DNA of 64,000 bases. It comes from Pseudogemmobacter bohemicus. GTDB taxonomy: Bacteria; Pseudomonadota; Alphaproteobacteria; Rhodobacterales; Rhodobacteraceae. A program made the translations under genes and the position numbers. Under the pieces are notes generated by a model that had not been told where the DNA came from, did not search any database, and saw only the letters and a program-made list of their open reading frames with translations. Below are positions 1-11,445 of this stretch, piece after piece (position 1 is the stretch's first letter; every line of letters starts with the position of its first letter). Location of the stretch: assembly GCF_003290025.1 (NCBI RefSeq), contig NZ_QNHG01000001.1, positions 538,556 to 602,555 of the forward strand, given 5' to 3'.

Positions 1-2
1 AG

Positions 3-329
3 GCCCGGCCGATTGACGGTTACGGGCCGGGCTTCTTCCGGGTGAATGACCATGTGCTGCGCGGGCCCTCGCTTGTCACACCCTGGGATGCGGGCCCCTG
101 GGGCGGGCTGGAGGATCTGGCGACCCTGCTCGACCTCGCCGGGCGGATTGACGTGCTGCTGCTCGGCATGGGCAAGGAAATCGCTTACCCGCCGCGGGCG
201 CTTCGCGCGGATCTGGAGGCGGCGGGAATCGGGGTGGAACCGATGTCCTCCCCCGCCGCCTGCCGCACCTATAATATGCTGCTCTCCGAGGGCCGCAGAA
301 TATCGGCCGCGCTTTTGCCCCTTGGGTAA
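3..329 (+). CDS. Mth938-like domain protein, C-terminal part (5' end outside window)
   Basis: The open frame runs in from the left edge, so the true start lies upstream; the GTG at 42 is only an internal codon. The visible 108 residues show the DUF498/Mth938-like fold: an IDGYGPGFFRV strand at the left edge, a central LLLGMGKEIAYPPRALRADL segment, then VEPMSSPAACRTYNMLLSEGR. This last stretch is the usual place in the family where a threonine-rich region precedes the final helix. Members are small single-domain proteins of about 120 residues with no firmly established activity; in alphaproteobacteria they are often found beside protein-export genes, but that context lies outside the window. 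It ends 82 bases before ccmA with two perfect hairpins between. Confidence 0.8.
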   Translation, partial: ARPIDGYGPGFFRVNDHVLRGPSLVTPWDAGPWGGLEDLATLLDLAGRIDVLLLGMGKEIAYPPRALRADLEAAGIGVEPMSSPAACRTYNMLLSEGRRISAALLPLG

Positions 330-333
330 GGCA

Positions 334-380
334 GCCCGGAATTTTCAAAAATTCCGGGCCAATTCCTTTGAAGGAATTGG
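334..380. repeat. two tandem perfect palindromes between Mth938-like gene and ccmA
   Basis: Two abutting inverted repeats: 334-359 (arms GCCCGGAATTTT and AAAATTCCGGGC around a 2-base centre) and 359-380 (CCAATTCCTT, centre TG, AAGGAATTGG). They share the C at 359. Neither is followed by a clear T-run, so they look more like a palindromic intergenic element or a processing/termination structure than a classical intrinsic terminator. Confidence 0.7.
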
Positions 381-411
381 CGCCGCGCGCGAAAGCCGCT
401 AGGGCAGGGCG

Positions 412-1062
412 ATGGAACTCAGGGTCGGAAATCTCGCGGTCTCGCGTGGCGGGCTGGTGGTGCTGGAAGGGGTCGGCTTCACGCTGCATCCCGGTCGCGC
501 CCTGGTGCTGCGCGGCGCGAACGGGATCGGCAAGACCACCCTTTTGCGCACGATTGCCGGGTTGCAGCCTGCCGTCTGCGGCGAGATCAGCGCAGCGCCC
601 GAATGCCTTGCCTATGCCAGCCATGCAGACGGGCTGAAGGCGGCGCTTTCCGCGCGCGCCAATCTTTCCTTCTGGGCCTCTGTCTTCGGCACCGGACGGG
701 ATGCAGCCGGAGCCGCGCTGGAGCGGATGGAGCTGACCGGCTTGCAGGACCGGCTTGCCGCGCAGCTTTCGGCGGGGCAAAAGCGCCGGCTGGGTCTTGC
801 GCGGCTCCTGGTGACCGGCCGCCCGGTCTGGCTGCTGGATGAGCCGACCGTCTCGCTGGATCAGGCCGCCGTGGCGCTGTTTGCCGGGGTGGTGCGGGCG
901 CATCTCGCCGCAGGCGGCTCGGCGCTGATCGCGACCCATATTGATCTTGGCCTGGACGAGGCGGAGACGCTTGACCTCGGCGCCTTCCGGCCGCGTCAGC
1001 TGCGCCCCGTTGCCGGTGGCTTCGGGGAGGCATTCGACGATGCGACCGGAGCCCTGCCATGA
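412..1062 (+). CDS. ccmA: Heme ABC exporter ATP-binding protein CcmA
   Basis: ATPase of the CcmABCD complex, which releases heme-loaded CcmE during System I cytochrome c maturation at the inner membrane. The 216-residue protein has a Walker A motif GANGIGKTT at residues 35-43, an ABC signature [13 protein letters not shown] near residue 120, and Walker B VWLLDEP followed by the D-loop SLD. Length matches the family (about 205-215). The start at 412 gives the usual short beta-strand before the cofactor loop; an alternative frame upstream overlaps but is a shadow. The stop overlaps the ccmB start by 4 bases, indicating translational coupling. In Rhodobacter capsulatus the equivalent gene is helA of helABCDX. 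Confidence 0.97.
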   Translation: MELRVGNLAVSRGGLVVLEGVGFTLHPGRALVLRGANGIGKTTLLRTIAGLQPAVCGEISAAPECLAYASHADGLKAALSARANLSFWASVFGTGRDAAGAALERMELTGLQDRLAAQLSAGQKRRLGLARLLVTGRPVWLLDEPTVSLDQAAVALFAGVVRAHLAAGGSALIATHIDLGLDEAETLDLGAFRPRQLRPVAGGFGEAFDDATGALP

Positions 1063-1715
1063 TCGCGCTCCTGCTCCGTGACCTCACCCTGGCCTTTCGC
1101 GCCGGTGGCGGCTTTGGCCTCGGCCTTGCCTTCTTCCTGCTGGTGGCGGTGCTGGTGCCGCTGGGCGTCGGCCCGGAAAGCGGCATCCTTGCCATAATCG
1201 CGCCCGGCATACTCTGGGTCGGTGCGCTCCTCGCCTCCCTGCTCAGCCTCGACCGGATTTTCGCGCTGGACCATGAGGATGGCAGCCTCGACCTCCTTGC
1301 CACCGCGCCCTTGCCGCTGGAAGGGGTGGTGGCGATCAAGGCACTGGCGCATTGGCTGGTCACCGGCCTTGCCCTTACCCTCGTCGCGCCGCTGCTGGCG
1401 GTGCTGCTGAACCTGCCCGCAGCCGGCTATCCCTGGCTGCTTCTTTCGCTGGCGGTCGGGACGCCCGCGCTTTCGGTGATCGGAGCTTTTGGGGCCACGC
1501 TGACCATCGGGTTGAGGCGGGGGGGGCTCTTGCTCTCGCTCCTCGTGCTGCCGCTTTATGTGCCGACGCTGGTTTTCGGCGCCGAGGTGGCGCGGCGCGG
1601 CGCGGCGGGTATGGCGCTGGCCACACCGCTTGCCCTGCTGGCCGCCATCACTGCCGGATCGCTTGCGCTGCTGCCTTTCGCCGCAGCCGCCGCAATTCGG
1701 GTTAACTTGCGCTGA
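1059..1715 (+). CDS. ccmB: Heme exporter membrane protein CcmB
   Basis: Permease partner of CcmA in the cytochrome c maturation ABC complex. The 218-residue protein shows six hydrophobic segments (for example residues about 18-40, 47-65, 95-120, 128-150, 155-175 and 188-210), the expected number and length for CcmB. An acidic loop [17 protein letters not shown] follows the second segment, a conserved cytoplasmic feature of the family. It overlaps ccmA by 4 bases and is followed by a 64-base gap before ccmC. Confidence 0.95.
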   Translation: MIALLLRDLTLAFRAGGGFGLGLAFFLLVAVLVPLGVGPESGILAIIAPGILWVGALLASLLSLDRIFALDHEDGSLDLLATAPLPLEGVVAIKALAHWLVTGLALTLVAPLLAVLLNLPAAGYPWLLLSLAVGTPALSVIGAFGATLTIGLRRGGLLLSLLVLPLYVPTLVFGAEVARRGAAGMALATPLALLAAITAGSLALLPFAAAAAIRVNLR

Positions 1716-1779
1716 ATCAGTATATATCAAAGCCAGCCAGGCTATAGATTGCCCGCAGAGGCCTAACAGACGGACCGTC

Positions 1780-2511
1780 ATGTCGATTTGGGAATTCGCC
1801 AATCCGAGAAATTTCATGCGGATTTCCGGCCGGATGCTGCCTTGGTTTGCCGCGCTGGCGGTGCTGACGCTGGCGACCGGGCTGATCTGGGGCTTTTTCT
1901 TCACGCCGGACGATTACAAACAAGGCGCGACCGTCAAGATCCTGTTCATCCATGTGCCGGCGGCGATGATGGCGATCAATGCCTGGATTATGATGCTGGT
2001 CACCTCGCTGATCTGGGTGATCCGGCGTCACCATGTCTCGGCGCTGGCGGCGCGCGCGGCTGCGCCGGCGGGGCTGACCTTCACGCTGATCGCGCTGGTG
2101 ACGGGCGCGCTCTGGGGCCAGCCGATGTGGAACACCTGGTGGGAATGGGACCCGCGCCTGACCTCTTTCCTGATCCTGTGCCTGTTTTACCTTGGCTATA
2201 TCGCGCTCTGGTCGGCGATCGAGGACCCGGAAGCGGCGGCCGATCTGACCGGCATCCTTTGCATTGTCGGCTCGGTTTTTGCGGTGCTGTCGCGTTATGC
2301 GGTCAAGTTCTGGAACCAGGGGCTGCATCAGGATTCGACCATTCTGAAAGTCGGCGAGGAAGATCCGCTCGATGTGGCCTATTATGTGCCCCTGGTGATC
2401 TCTATTGTCGGATTCGTGTTTTTTTTCATAGTGATCGTGTTGCTGAGGACCCGGATGCTGATCCGGGCGCGGCGGCTGATCGCGCTTGAGGCGAGGGAGA
2501 GGGTCGGGTGA
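1780..2511 (+). CDS. ccmC: Heme exporter protein CcmC
   Basis: Integral membrane heme-handling protein that loads heme onto CcmE. I chose ATG 1780 (MSIWEFANPRNFMR); the frame is open further upstream but that part reads through the end of ccmB. The 243 residues contain six membrane segments and the diagnostic tryptophan-rich periplasmic motif WGQPMWNTWWEWDPRL at 112-127. The two conserved periplasmic histidines proposed as heme ligands are visible at about H58 (IHVP) and H183 (GLHQ). The end overlaps ccmD by one base. Confidence 0.97.
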   Translation: MSIWEFANPRNFMRISGRMLPWFAALAVLTLATGLIWGFFFTPDDYKQGATVKILFIHVPAAMMAINAWIMMLVTSLIWVIRRHHVSALAARAAAPAGLTFTLIALVTGALWGQPMWNTWWEWDPRLTSFLILCLFYLGYIALWSAIEDPEAAADLTGILCIVGSVFAVLSRYAVKFWNQGLHQDSTILKVGEEDPLDVAYYVPLVISIVGFVFFFIVIVLLRTRMLIRARRLIALEARERVG

Positions 2512-2690
2512 TGCCGGATCTTGGGAATTATGCGTTCGCGGTGCTGGCAGCCTGGGGGGCGACGCTGGTGCTGATGGGGTTTCTGCTGGCGCTGACGCTG
2601 GTTCAGGCAAGGCGGGCGCGGTATGCGCTGGCGCTGGCAGAAGAGCGGATCGCGGCGCGGGTGCAGCCCAAAGCGGCGGAGGGCGCGTGA
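2511..2690 (+). CDS. ccmD: Heme exporter protein CcmD
   Basis: Small single-spanning membrane subunit that stabilises the CcmABC-CcmE complex. The product is 59 residues from ATG 2511 (MPDLGNYAFAV); a GTG at 2508 directly before it would add one residue. One transmembrane helix (about residues 8-32) is followed by an Arg-rich cytoplasmic tail QARRARYALALAEERI, the normal CcmD layout. Its start overlaps the ccmC stop by one base and its stop overlaps the ccmG start, so the genes are tightly coupled. Confidence 0.93.
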   Translation: MPDLGNYAFAVLAAWGATLVLMGFLLALTLVQARRARYALALAEERIAARVQPKAAEGA

Positions 2691-3229
2691 TGAGATGGCT
2701 TTTGGTTCTGCCTCCGCTGGGGTTTGCCTGTCTGCTGGCGGTTTTCTGGTTCGGGATGAACCGAGATGGCCAGGGGGTACTCCCTTCGACCTTTATCGGC
2801 CGCGAGGCGCCGGTCCTGCCCGATACCGCCTTGCCCGGAACGCCGCTGCTGGTGGCGGCGGATCTGCGCAAGGGCGAGGTGACGGTGGTGAATTTCTGGG
2901 CCTCCTGGTGCCCGCCCTGCCGCGCCGAGCATCCGGTGCTCAAGCGGATGGCGGCGGATGGGGTGCGCCTGGCCGGCATCAACATCATGGATAAAGAAGC
3001 CGACGCGATCAACTATCTGGCGGCTGAAGGCAACCCTTTCTTTGCCATCGCGACCGATCCTGCCGGGCGCAACCGGGTGGAATGGGGCGTCGCGGCGCCG
3101 CCCGAGACATTTATCATTGATGGCGATGGCAAGGTTCTGTTCAAATTCACCGGACCTCTGGTCGGCACGGATTATGAGAATCGTTTTGTTCCGGCGCTGG
3201 AGGCGGCTCTGAAGGCGGCGCCGAAGTAG
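2690..3229 (+). CDS. ccmG: Thiol:disulfide interchange protein CcmG/DsbE
   Basis: Membrane-anchored periplasmic thioredoxin that reduces apocytochrome c cysteines before heme attachment; the HelX counterpart of R. capsulatus. The start ATG 2690 overlaps the ccmD stop (TGA 2688-2690). The 179 residues comprise an N-terminal anchor (about 3-22), the redox motif WASWCPPC with cysteines at 74 and 77, and the family-specific stretch GVAAPPETFIIDGDGKVLFKFTG with the cis-proline (APPE). This is the last gene of the ccm run here; ccmE, ccmF and ccmH are not in the window. Confidence 0.97.
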   Translation: MRWLLVLPPLGFACLLAVFWFGMNRDGQGVLPSTFIGREAPVLPDTALPGTPLLVAADLRKGEVTVVNFWASWCPPCRAEHPVLKRMAADGVRLAGINIMDKEADAINYLAAEGNPFFAIATDPAGRNRVEWGVAAPPETFIIDGDGKVLFKFTGPLVGTDYENRFVPALEAALKAAPK

Positions 3230-3243
3230 CGGGTGACCCGGTT

Positions 3244-3699
3244 ATGATGGCTTTTCGGCTTGCGGCCCTGGCGCTGGTTCTGGTTTCCGGCGCGGCTGCG
3301 GCGGAGGAGCGGCGCCCCGATCCCTCTTATTTCACCGGCGTCTATGAGCGGGTCGGCCGGAGCGGCGCGGAAATACCCGCGCTGATCGACGATCTGGTGC
3401 GGATCGCGCCGACACCGGAGGGCTGGGGGCTGTTGCTTTATTCCTGCGCCGGGGGGATGCAGCCCGATGGCTGGCCCATCGAATTCCGGCCCGACGAATA
3501 TGGCGAAGTGCCCAATATCCTGGCGGCAAAAGACGGGCCTTTCGCTCTCTGGTGCCAGTATTTCAACGATCACAGCAATTATCCGATCCTGCCCTGCCAG
3601 TCCGATATGGGGGCGCAGTTCACTCTCTGGCCGGTCACAGATGAACGCATGACCGCTTGCCTGAAGGCGGCAGGCGAGGCTTCGCCTTTCGAAGAGTAG
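3244..3699 (+). CDS. Conserved hypothetical secreted protein
   Basis: A 151-residue protein I do not recognise. Residues 1-20 form a clear signal peptide ending ...GAAAA before EERRPD. The mature part has three cysteines (YSCAGG, ALWCQYF, LPCQSD) and a fourth near the C-terminus (MTACLKAAGE), so two periplasmic disulfides are possible. It begins 14 bases after ccmG on the same strand and could be co-transcribed with the ccm genes, but nothing in the sequence ties it to heme chemistry. High third-position GC supports real coding. Confidence 0.75.
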   Translation: MMAFRLAALALVLVSGAAAAEERRPDPSYFTGVYERVGRSGAEIPALIDDLVRIAPTPEGWGLLLYSCAGGMQPDGWPIEFRPDEYGEVPNILAAKDGPFALWCQYFNDHSNYPILPCQSDMGAQFTLWPVTDERMTACLKAAGEASPFEE

Positions 3700-3723
3700 C
3701 CCGGCGCTGCCAATCGCGTCTGG

Positions 3724-3981
3724 TCAGCTGAGCAGCGACAGGGTCAGCATGCCGAAGGGCATCATCAGCTCGGCAAAGGGCAAAGCCGGTAAGGAGAGCC
3801 GCCGGCGCATCTGCACCATGGATGAGACCGCGTTCAGCCGGGCGGTCTTTGCAAGAAGCTCTGCCGTTTCCCCCTGCCAGATCTCGGATTGCGAGGGCAA
3901 AGGCGGGAAGAGGGCCCGGGCGGGGATACCACGCTCACGCATGTCAAGACGTGTGGAATCGCGCAAAGCTGGGGATCGCAT
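3724..3981 (-). CDS. Small hypothetical protein
   Basis: An 85-residue reading frame on the minus strand, convergent with the preceding gene. Codon choice in the second half is GC-rich at third positions as in neighbouring genes, and an AGAAAGG sits about 8 bases before the ATG. A basic centre (VQMRRRLSL) is followed by a hydrophobic C-terminus. No family is recognised; it might be spurious, but no better gene occupies this interval. Confidence 0.4.
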   Translation of the reverse strand: MRSPALRDSTRLDMRERGIPARALFPPLPSQSEIWQGETAELLAKTARLNAVSSMVQMRRRLSLPALPFAELMMPFGMLTLSLLS

Positions 3982-4048
3982 GGCGGGAGCCTTTCTGGCT
4001 GGACCCCTCCACCCTGTGCGATTCGTGTAAAAAGGAACTTAACAGGAA

Positions 4049-4076
4049 CAAAGGGCCGGATTGTTCCGGCCCTTTG
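4049..4076 (-). terminator. Intrinsic terminator of acnA
   Basis: Perfect 12-bp stem (CAAAGGGCCGGA / TCCGGCCCTTTG) with a TTGT loop, 22 bases beyond the acnA stop; on the minus strand it is followed by the T-rich TTCCTGTT. Confidence 0.7.
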
Positions 4077-4097
4077 CGCAGTCGTTGGGGCAGAGGC

Positions 4098-6851
<2,754 letters not shown>

Positions 6852-6930
6852 GTCTTAGCTCCTTGAAAAGCGGTCGTGGCATCTTGCGGCTACGGCGGGC
6901 GGCCTCTGGCTGCCCGGAAGTCAGGAGATA

Positions 6931-6948
6931 TGTATGCAATAGTATACC
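6931..6948 (-). promoter_or_regulatory. Imperfect inverted repeat upstream of acnA
   Basis: Read on the minus strand, the arms GTATAC and GCATAC flank TATT. The spacing and GTATAC core resemble GntR-family operators, but the cognate regulator is unknown. It lies 80 bases upstream of the acnA start. Confidence 0.3.
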
Positions 6949-7191
6949 GAATTTCCACCCCTCTCTCCGAACTCCGAATCGTGCCCCGAATTTTCACAAT
7001 GCCCCAGCCCCTGGCGGTTTCACCATGCTGCAGGCGACGGGGATGCTGCCCTCGCCGATCAGGGCAGTATCATGGTCGGGGAGGGAGGAATCCCGGCAAG
7101 TCTGCCCCCTGATTGCAGCATGGCTCTGCCGGCGAGGAAAGGGGAAAGCGCCGCCCAGGCCCGAAGATTGCAGGCAATCGCAAAACCTTGA

Positions 7192-7221
7192 TTGGCAGGC
7201 AGGGACCCTGTTTCCTATACA
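7192..7221 (+). promoter_or_regulatory. Predicted sigma70 promoter for DUF1223 gene
   Basis: TTGGCA (7192-7197) and TATACA (7216-7221) separated by 18 bases; the predicted transcript would start near 7228 and give a 56-base leader before the ATG at 7284. Confidence 0.5.
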
Positions 7222-7283
7222 GGGATAAGCGGGTTGCGGGGGCAATCCCGATCAACGACGCCGCCAGCCGGGAAAGACACGAG

Positions 7284-8048
7284 ATGCGACACTTGCTCAG
7301 CGCCGCCTGCGGCCTGGTTCTGATCTGCGCCTTTGCCGGTCAGGGCAGCGCCGAAGACCTCGCCGGGAAGACTGCTGAGACCGCAACGGCCACGAACCCG
7401 GTGGTGGTCGAGATGTTCACCTCGCAAGGCTGTGTTGCCTGCCCGCCGGCGGATGAGTTCTTTGCCAGCCTGACCCGGGACAAGCGGGTGATCGCCCTGT
7501 CGCTGCATATCGATTACTGGGATTATATCGGCTGGGAGGACAGTTTCGGCTCCTCTCGTTTTACCGAGCGGCAAAAGGAATACGCCCGGGTCATCGGGTC
7601 GCGCACCATCTACACGCCGCAATTCATCATCGGCGGCGTCGAGCGGATCGAGGGATTGGACCCGGAATCGACGCTGAAGGCGCTGGCCGATTACGCCGCA
7701 GCGCAAAGCCCTGTGACGCTGACCGTCACGCGTGAGGGCGACAGGCTGGTGATCCGCGCCAGGGCCGAGCCGCCGCTGACCGAGCCGGCCCGGGTCGAAC
7801 TGGCGCGTTACCTGCCCGAGGCCACGGTCGATATCGAACGCGGCGAGAATGCGGGCAAAACGGTGACCTATCGCAATATCGTCACCGGATGGGACAGCCT
7901 TGGCGACTGGGCCGGGATCGAGCCGCTGGAAATCAGCATTCCGATCACGGGTGAATTGCCCGCCGTCGTTCTCATCCAGGATGTCAGCGGCAAGGGGGCC
8001 AAGGCGGCCGGTCCCGGGCGGATCTTTGCGGCTGCGGTCGCGCCCTGA
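7284..8048 (+). CDS. DUF1223 thioredoxin-like periplasmic protein
   Basis: Exported thioredoxin-fold protein of the DUF1223 family; biochemical role not established. I start at ATG 7284 because it gives a clean signal peptide (residues 1-22, ending GQGSA) and sits behind a promoter; the frame extends upstream to 7113 without support. The 254-residue product has the family hallmark VEMFTSQGCVACPPAD, a CVAC pair in the thioredoxin position, then LHIDYWDYIGWEDSFGS and TPQFIIGG, which holds the cis-proline of the fold. Monocistronic, divergent from acnA. Confidence 0.88.
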   Translation: MRHLLSAACGLVLICAFAGQGSAEDLAGKTAETATATNPVVVEMFTSQGCVACPPADEFFASLTRDKRVIALSLHIDYWDYIGWEDSFGSSRFTERQKEYARVIGSRTIYTPQFIIGGVERIEGLDPESTLKALADYAAAQSPVTLTVTREGDRLVIRARAEPPLTEPARVELARYLPEATVDIERGENAGKTVTYRNIVTGWDSLGDWAGIEPLEISIPITGELPAVVLIQDVSGKGAKAAGPGRIFAAAVAP

Positions 8049-8135
8049 GGCCGACCGAAAGGCACGGCTCGTACCGGTCAACCGCGAAACCGGGTGAGAT
8101 CAGCGCCAGCGGCCCCGTTTCAGCGCCCTTGCCGC

Positions 8136-8684
8136 CTATTGCGGATAATAGCGCAGCTGGCCCTCCTGGTTTCTGAACCGGCCCGACTGCGCGACTTTGC
8201 GCAAGGCCGCGTAATTCGAGAATTTGCAGGTCATCGAGCTGATTTCAGGGGCTTCCTCAAATCTGAAACCGGGCGTGTTTCGCAAAGCGGCGGCGACAGA
8301 CCTGTCGCAGTTGAAGCCGATCCTGGTGACGGATTTATCAGGATTGAATTGCAGGAGCACAAAATCATAGGCCTCCCGGCCCTTCTGTCTGGCCTCGACC
8401 AGATAAAGCTGTGACCCGTCCTTGCCGGTGCCGATATGGTCGGTCGAAAATGTGTAATGCTCGGCGTCGCCCGTTGCCTTGAGCACCGCTTTATAGGGGT
8501 TCTTCTTGCCGGAGAGGGTTGCCCGGCCATGCGTTCCCGCAAGCCATTTCTTTGTGGTGACCGGCAAAGGATCCTTTTCGGCTGTCGGTATCAGCGGCCT
8601 GTCAGACTGAAAACATCCCGAAAGTGCAAAAATCGCCGTCAGGAGTATAAATACCCGGATCATCGAACAAATTCTTGAAAGCAT
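8136..8684 (-). CDS. Hypothetical lipoprotein
   Basis: A 182-residue protein with a lipobox LSGC at residue 24, so it should be lipidated and tethered in the cell envelope. An alternative ATG at 8663 would give a shorter signal peptide (MIRVFILLTAIFALSGC); neither start has a clear ribosome site. The mature part has two cysteines (GFNCDRS, SMTCKFS) that could pair. No family recognised. The upstream region is AT-richer than its surroundings, which may mean an accessory gene. Confidence 0.7.
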   Translation of the reverse strand: MLSRICSMIRVFILLTAIFALSGCFQSDRPLIPTAEKDPLPVTTKKWLAGTHGRATLSGKKNPYKAVLKATGDAEHYTFSTDHIGTGKDGSQLYLVEARQKGREAYDFVLLQFNPDKSVTRIGFNCDRSVAAALRNTPGFRFEEAPEISSMTCKFSNYAALRKVAQSGRFRNQEGQLRYYPQ

Positions 8685-8818
8685 GATTAAGATAAGAAAA
8701 TGCCGCGAAAGAGTATCGCGGCTCCGGTCGAAAACAACCGGGATCTGGCGGTAATTGTACAGAGCGAAGATGTCTTGCGGTCAGGTCGCCGCGGGATCAG
8801 AAAGCGGCTCTGGCCGGC

Positions 8819-9721
8819 TTACGGCGCCGCGCGGCTGATCTTTGCTCCGCCATGTTTCCAGCGTTTATGGATCCAGAACCACTGGCCGGGATAGCGCCGC
8901 ACCAGCGCTTCAAGGCTGTCATTCAGCGCCTGGGTCATCGCGACCGGATCGCCATGCGGGATCGGCTCCTCGACGATGACCTGAAAGGACAGCCCATCCT
9001 GCTGGCGCACCGCATAGACCGGCACGCAAAGCGCGTCATATTTCAATGCGAGTTCCGCCGCCGACAGCGCCGTCTGCGCCTCATGGCCGAAAAAGCCCAA
9101 AAGCGGCGCCCGGGTCATATGCTGGTCTATCAGCATGCCAAGCATTCCGCCCTGGCGCAGGAATTTCACCATCTGCCCCAGCCCCTCGCGCCCGCGCGGA
9201 AACAGCGGCGTTCCGATGGAGGAAATCGCCCTGAGGTAATGGTCGTTGAAATAGCGGTTCGACATATTCATGTAGAGCGCGCCGACCGGAAAGCCCCGTG
9301 CGATCAGCGCCGCGCGGGTGGCGTCGTAATTGCCGAAATGCGCGGTGACGAGGATGACGGGGCGGCTGGTGCGATGGGCCTCCTCCAGCGCGGTGACGCC
9401 CGCGCCGGTCAGCGGCAGATGCGACGCGCGGGCGATGAATTCGGCGCCGGAATAGATCTCGATCAGGGTGCGGCCGACATTGTCGGGCACCTGGCGGACG
9501 ATCTTTTCGATTTCGGCTTTCGACAGTTCCGGCATTACCAGCGCCAGATTGTTGCGGATCCGGCGACGATAGCCGGCCAGGGGCGCGATCACCCGCGAGA
9601 CGATCCAGCCGCAAAGCGGCACGCGAATCCGGTAGGGCAGCGCCAGAAGACACCAGATCAGCGCCCGGAACAGGCGGTCCTGCAGCCAGTGGCCGGGTTT
9701 TGCCTCTTGTGTCTCGCTCAT
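8819..9721 (-). CDS. Lysophospholipid/lipid A acyltransferase (LpxL/HtrB family)
   Basis: Inner-membrane acyltransferase, probably adding a secondary acyl chain to lipid A or an ornithine-lipid-like acceptor. The 300-residue product has one N-terminal hydrophobic segment, the catalytic H-x4-D motif as HFGNYD near residue 127, the arginine-bearing block FPRGREGLGQMVKFLRQGG, and the C-terminal QWFWIHKRWKH typical of LpxL-type enzymes. It follows an EamA transporter by 36 bases on the same strand, so the two may form an operon. Acceptor specificity cannot be read from sequence. Confidence 0.87.
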   Translation of the reverse strand: MSETQEAKPGHWLQDRLFRALIWCLLALPYRIRVPLCGWIVSRVIAPLAGYRRRIRNNLALVMPELSKAEIEKIVRQVPDNVGRTLIEIYSGAEFIARASHLPLTGAGVTALEEAHRTSRPVILVTAHFGNYDATRAALIARGFPVGALYMNMSNRYFNDHYLRAISSIGTPLFPRGREGLGQMVKFLRQGGMLGMLIDQHMTRAPLLGFFGHEAQTALSAAELALKYDALCVPVYAVRQQDGLSFQVIVEEPIPHGDPVAMTQALNDSLEALVRRYPGQWFWIHKRWKHGGAKISRAAP

Positions 9722-9757
9722 CCTCTGGCCCGTCTGTCTGCTGCCATTGTTTCCGGA

Positions 9758-10624
9758 TCAGCGCCGGTGCAGGCGCGTTTCGCGGTGCCAGACATAGAGA
9801 CCGGCCCCGACGATCACAAGCGCGCCGGTCACCGTCCAGAAATCTGGATATTCGGCGAAGAACAGCGCGCCCCAAAGCGTCGCAAACACCACGCCGATAT
9901 AGGTGAAGGGCGCCACGGTGCCAGCCTCGGCAATCGAGAGCGAGCGGATCATCAGCACCTGGCCCAGGGTGCCGATGCAGCCGACAAAGATGAAAAGCGG
10001 CAGATCGGCGGCGGCGATCGGCTCCCAATTGGACGGGAGCAGCAGTGAAAAGGCGAGCGTTCCGAACAGCCCGCCCCAGAGCATCGCGGTCCAGACCGGC
10101 TCATATTGGCCGATGCGGCGGGTCAGGAGCGAATTGGCGGCGAAAGAGACGGCGGCGGCCAGCGGCATCAGCGCCCACCAGGTGAACACGCCGGCACCCG
10201 GGCGTACGATGATCAGCGCCCCGATCAGGGCGACACAGATCGCGATGACCCGCCTTGGCCCCAGCCGCTCGCCGAGGAAAAGGGCGGCGCCAAGCGTCAC
10301 CAGCACCGGGCTGGTATCGGTCAGCGCGGTTGCCTCTGCGAGGCCAATGAAATTCAGCGAGGTGAAGAACAGCGCGGCGGTGGTGACCTGGAAAAACGCG
10401 CGCAGCACATGCAGGCCGGGATAGCTGGTGCGGCACATGGCGAGGCTTCGCCCGCGCAGGATCAGCACAACGATCAGAACCTGGCCCAGAAAGCGCGCCC
10501 AGATCACCTGGGGGGCGGGGTAGCGCTGCAAAAGACCCTTTGCGCTCGCATCGAGCAGGGTGAAGGCAACAATTGCGAGGACCATCAGAAGGATGCCTCG
10601 CGCGGGGTTCTGTGCGGTTTGCAT
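9758..10624 (-). CDS. EamA/DMT superfamily transporter
   Basis: Ten-helix drug/metabolite transporter of the RhaT/EamA family; substrate unknown. I start at ATG 10624 (MQTAQNPARGILLMVLAIVAFTLLDASAKG), because residues encoded upstream to 10771 are not membrane-like and the family begins with this motif. The 288 residues fall into two EamA repeats, with the typical EATALTDTSPVLVTLGAALFLGE block near residue 90 and its counterpart AEAGTVAPFTYIGVVFATLWGA near residue 235. Probable operon with the downstream acyltransferase. Confidence 0.85.
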   Translation of the reverse strand: MQTAQNPARGILLMVLAIVAFTLLDASAKGLLQRYPAPQVIWARFLGQVLIVVLILRGRSLAMCRTSYPGLHVLRAFFQVTTAALFFTSLNFIGLAEATALTDTSPVLVTLGAALFLGERLGPRRVIAICVALIGALIIVRPGAGVFTWWALMPLAAAVSFAANSLLTRRIGQYEPVWTAMLWGGLFGTLAFSLLLPSNWEPIAAADLPLFIFVGCIGTLGQVLMIRSLSIAEAGTVAPFTYIGVVFATLWGALFFAEYPDFWTVTGALVIVGAGLYVWHRETRLHRR

Positions 10625-11445
10625 GATGGCGGCGACGCTAGAGGGAGGCGTCGGAAGAGACAAGGGTGCTCGGACTTTGTGCAGATCCACCGGGGCGCGG
10701 CTGATAAGCCGGGGCGTCGCGGCGTGATCCGGCAGGATCTGAGCGGGCGGTTTCATGCAGGTAACTGGCAATTCACGGAATTTGCAGGCTCTTTTCGGAT
10801 CGCCGCGGCTGCCTGGTCTTTCTGTATCTGTAAAGGCATCAACGGGGCGCCGGTCGGCAGCGAAAGCGCGATTGCCAGGTTTTGGCCGATCATTTCACGG
10901 CGGAATCGCTGGAACAGAAATATCGGCTGCCAAAGATCCGGCGCATCGGTGACTTGCAGGAGTGACGGCGGCATCCGGGATCTGGCCTGGCAGGAGGGTG
11001 TGCCGGCGTGTTTCATGCCGATGACCGCAACCGGCAGGCAAGGGGCTGAAACCTGGATCGGAGAGGTCAGGACGCTGCGTTACGGATCACCGCGGCCGGC
11101 CAGGGACGCGATGAAGAAATTCAGCTGCGAGATCTGTGGCGATCAGGGCGGGCTGACGGAACGCACCGGCGCGCACGGGACGGTCACCGGAAGCGGCGCG
11201 GCGGCGAAAACCAGCTGCGCCGGGCGCGCGTCCTGGAGCGCGGGCTCACGCAGCCGGGTGTCTTTCTGAGGCCATCGGGGGCAATCCTTTGTGTTGCTGC
11301 GCAGCCGCCCCGACAGATCATCCGGGCGGGGGCCTTACAGAGCTGATCGTCACCGGGGAAATGGCCTCATCAACCGGCCCGGTGCAATATCGGGGCCGGC
11401 GCCGCGCCGCTTCCCGGTACTCCACCGGGCTGCGACGGTGACGGC
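10625..11445. other. 820-bp region without a supported gene
   Basis: No reading frame here has a recognisable domain, good start or consistent codon use. Fragments such as 10753-11016 (minus) and the frame around 11110-11330 (plus) look like decayed or chance frames. The interval sits between the EamA gene promoter and the 3' end of the fliG-like gene and may be remnant DNA of a lost gene. Confidence 0.5.

Larger units (their letters stand above)
6852..7283. other. Divergent intergenic region acnA / DUF1223 gene
   Basis: 432 bases with no gene I can support. It holds the acnA leader and an imperfect inverted repeat (6931-6948) on the left, and a good sigma70-type promoter (7192-7221) for the rightward gene. 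Short frames here are not convincing. Confidence 0.6.

Noticed and set aside
10753..11016. 87-codon minus frame as a small gene
   Set aside because: No ribosome site, no similarity, atypical codon use; overlaps the probable promoter area of the EamA gene.
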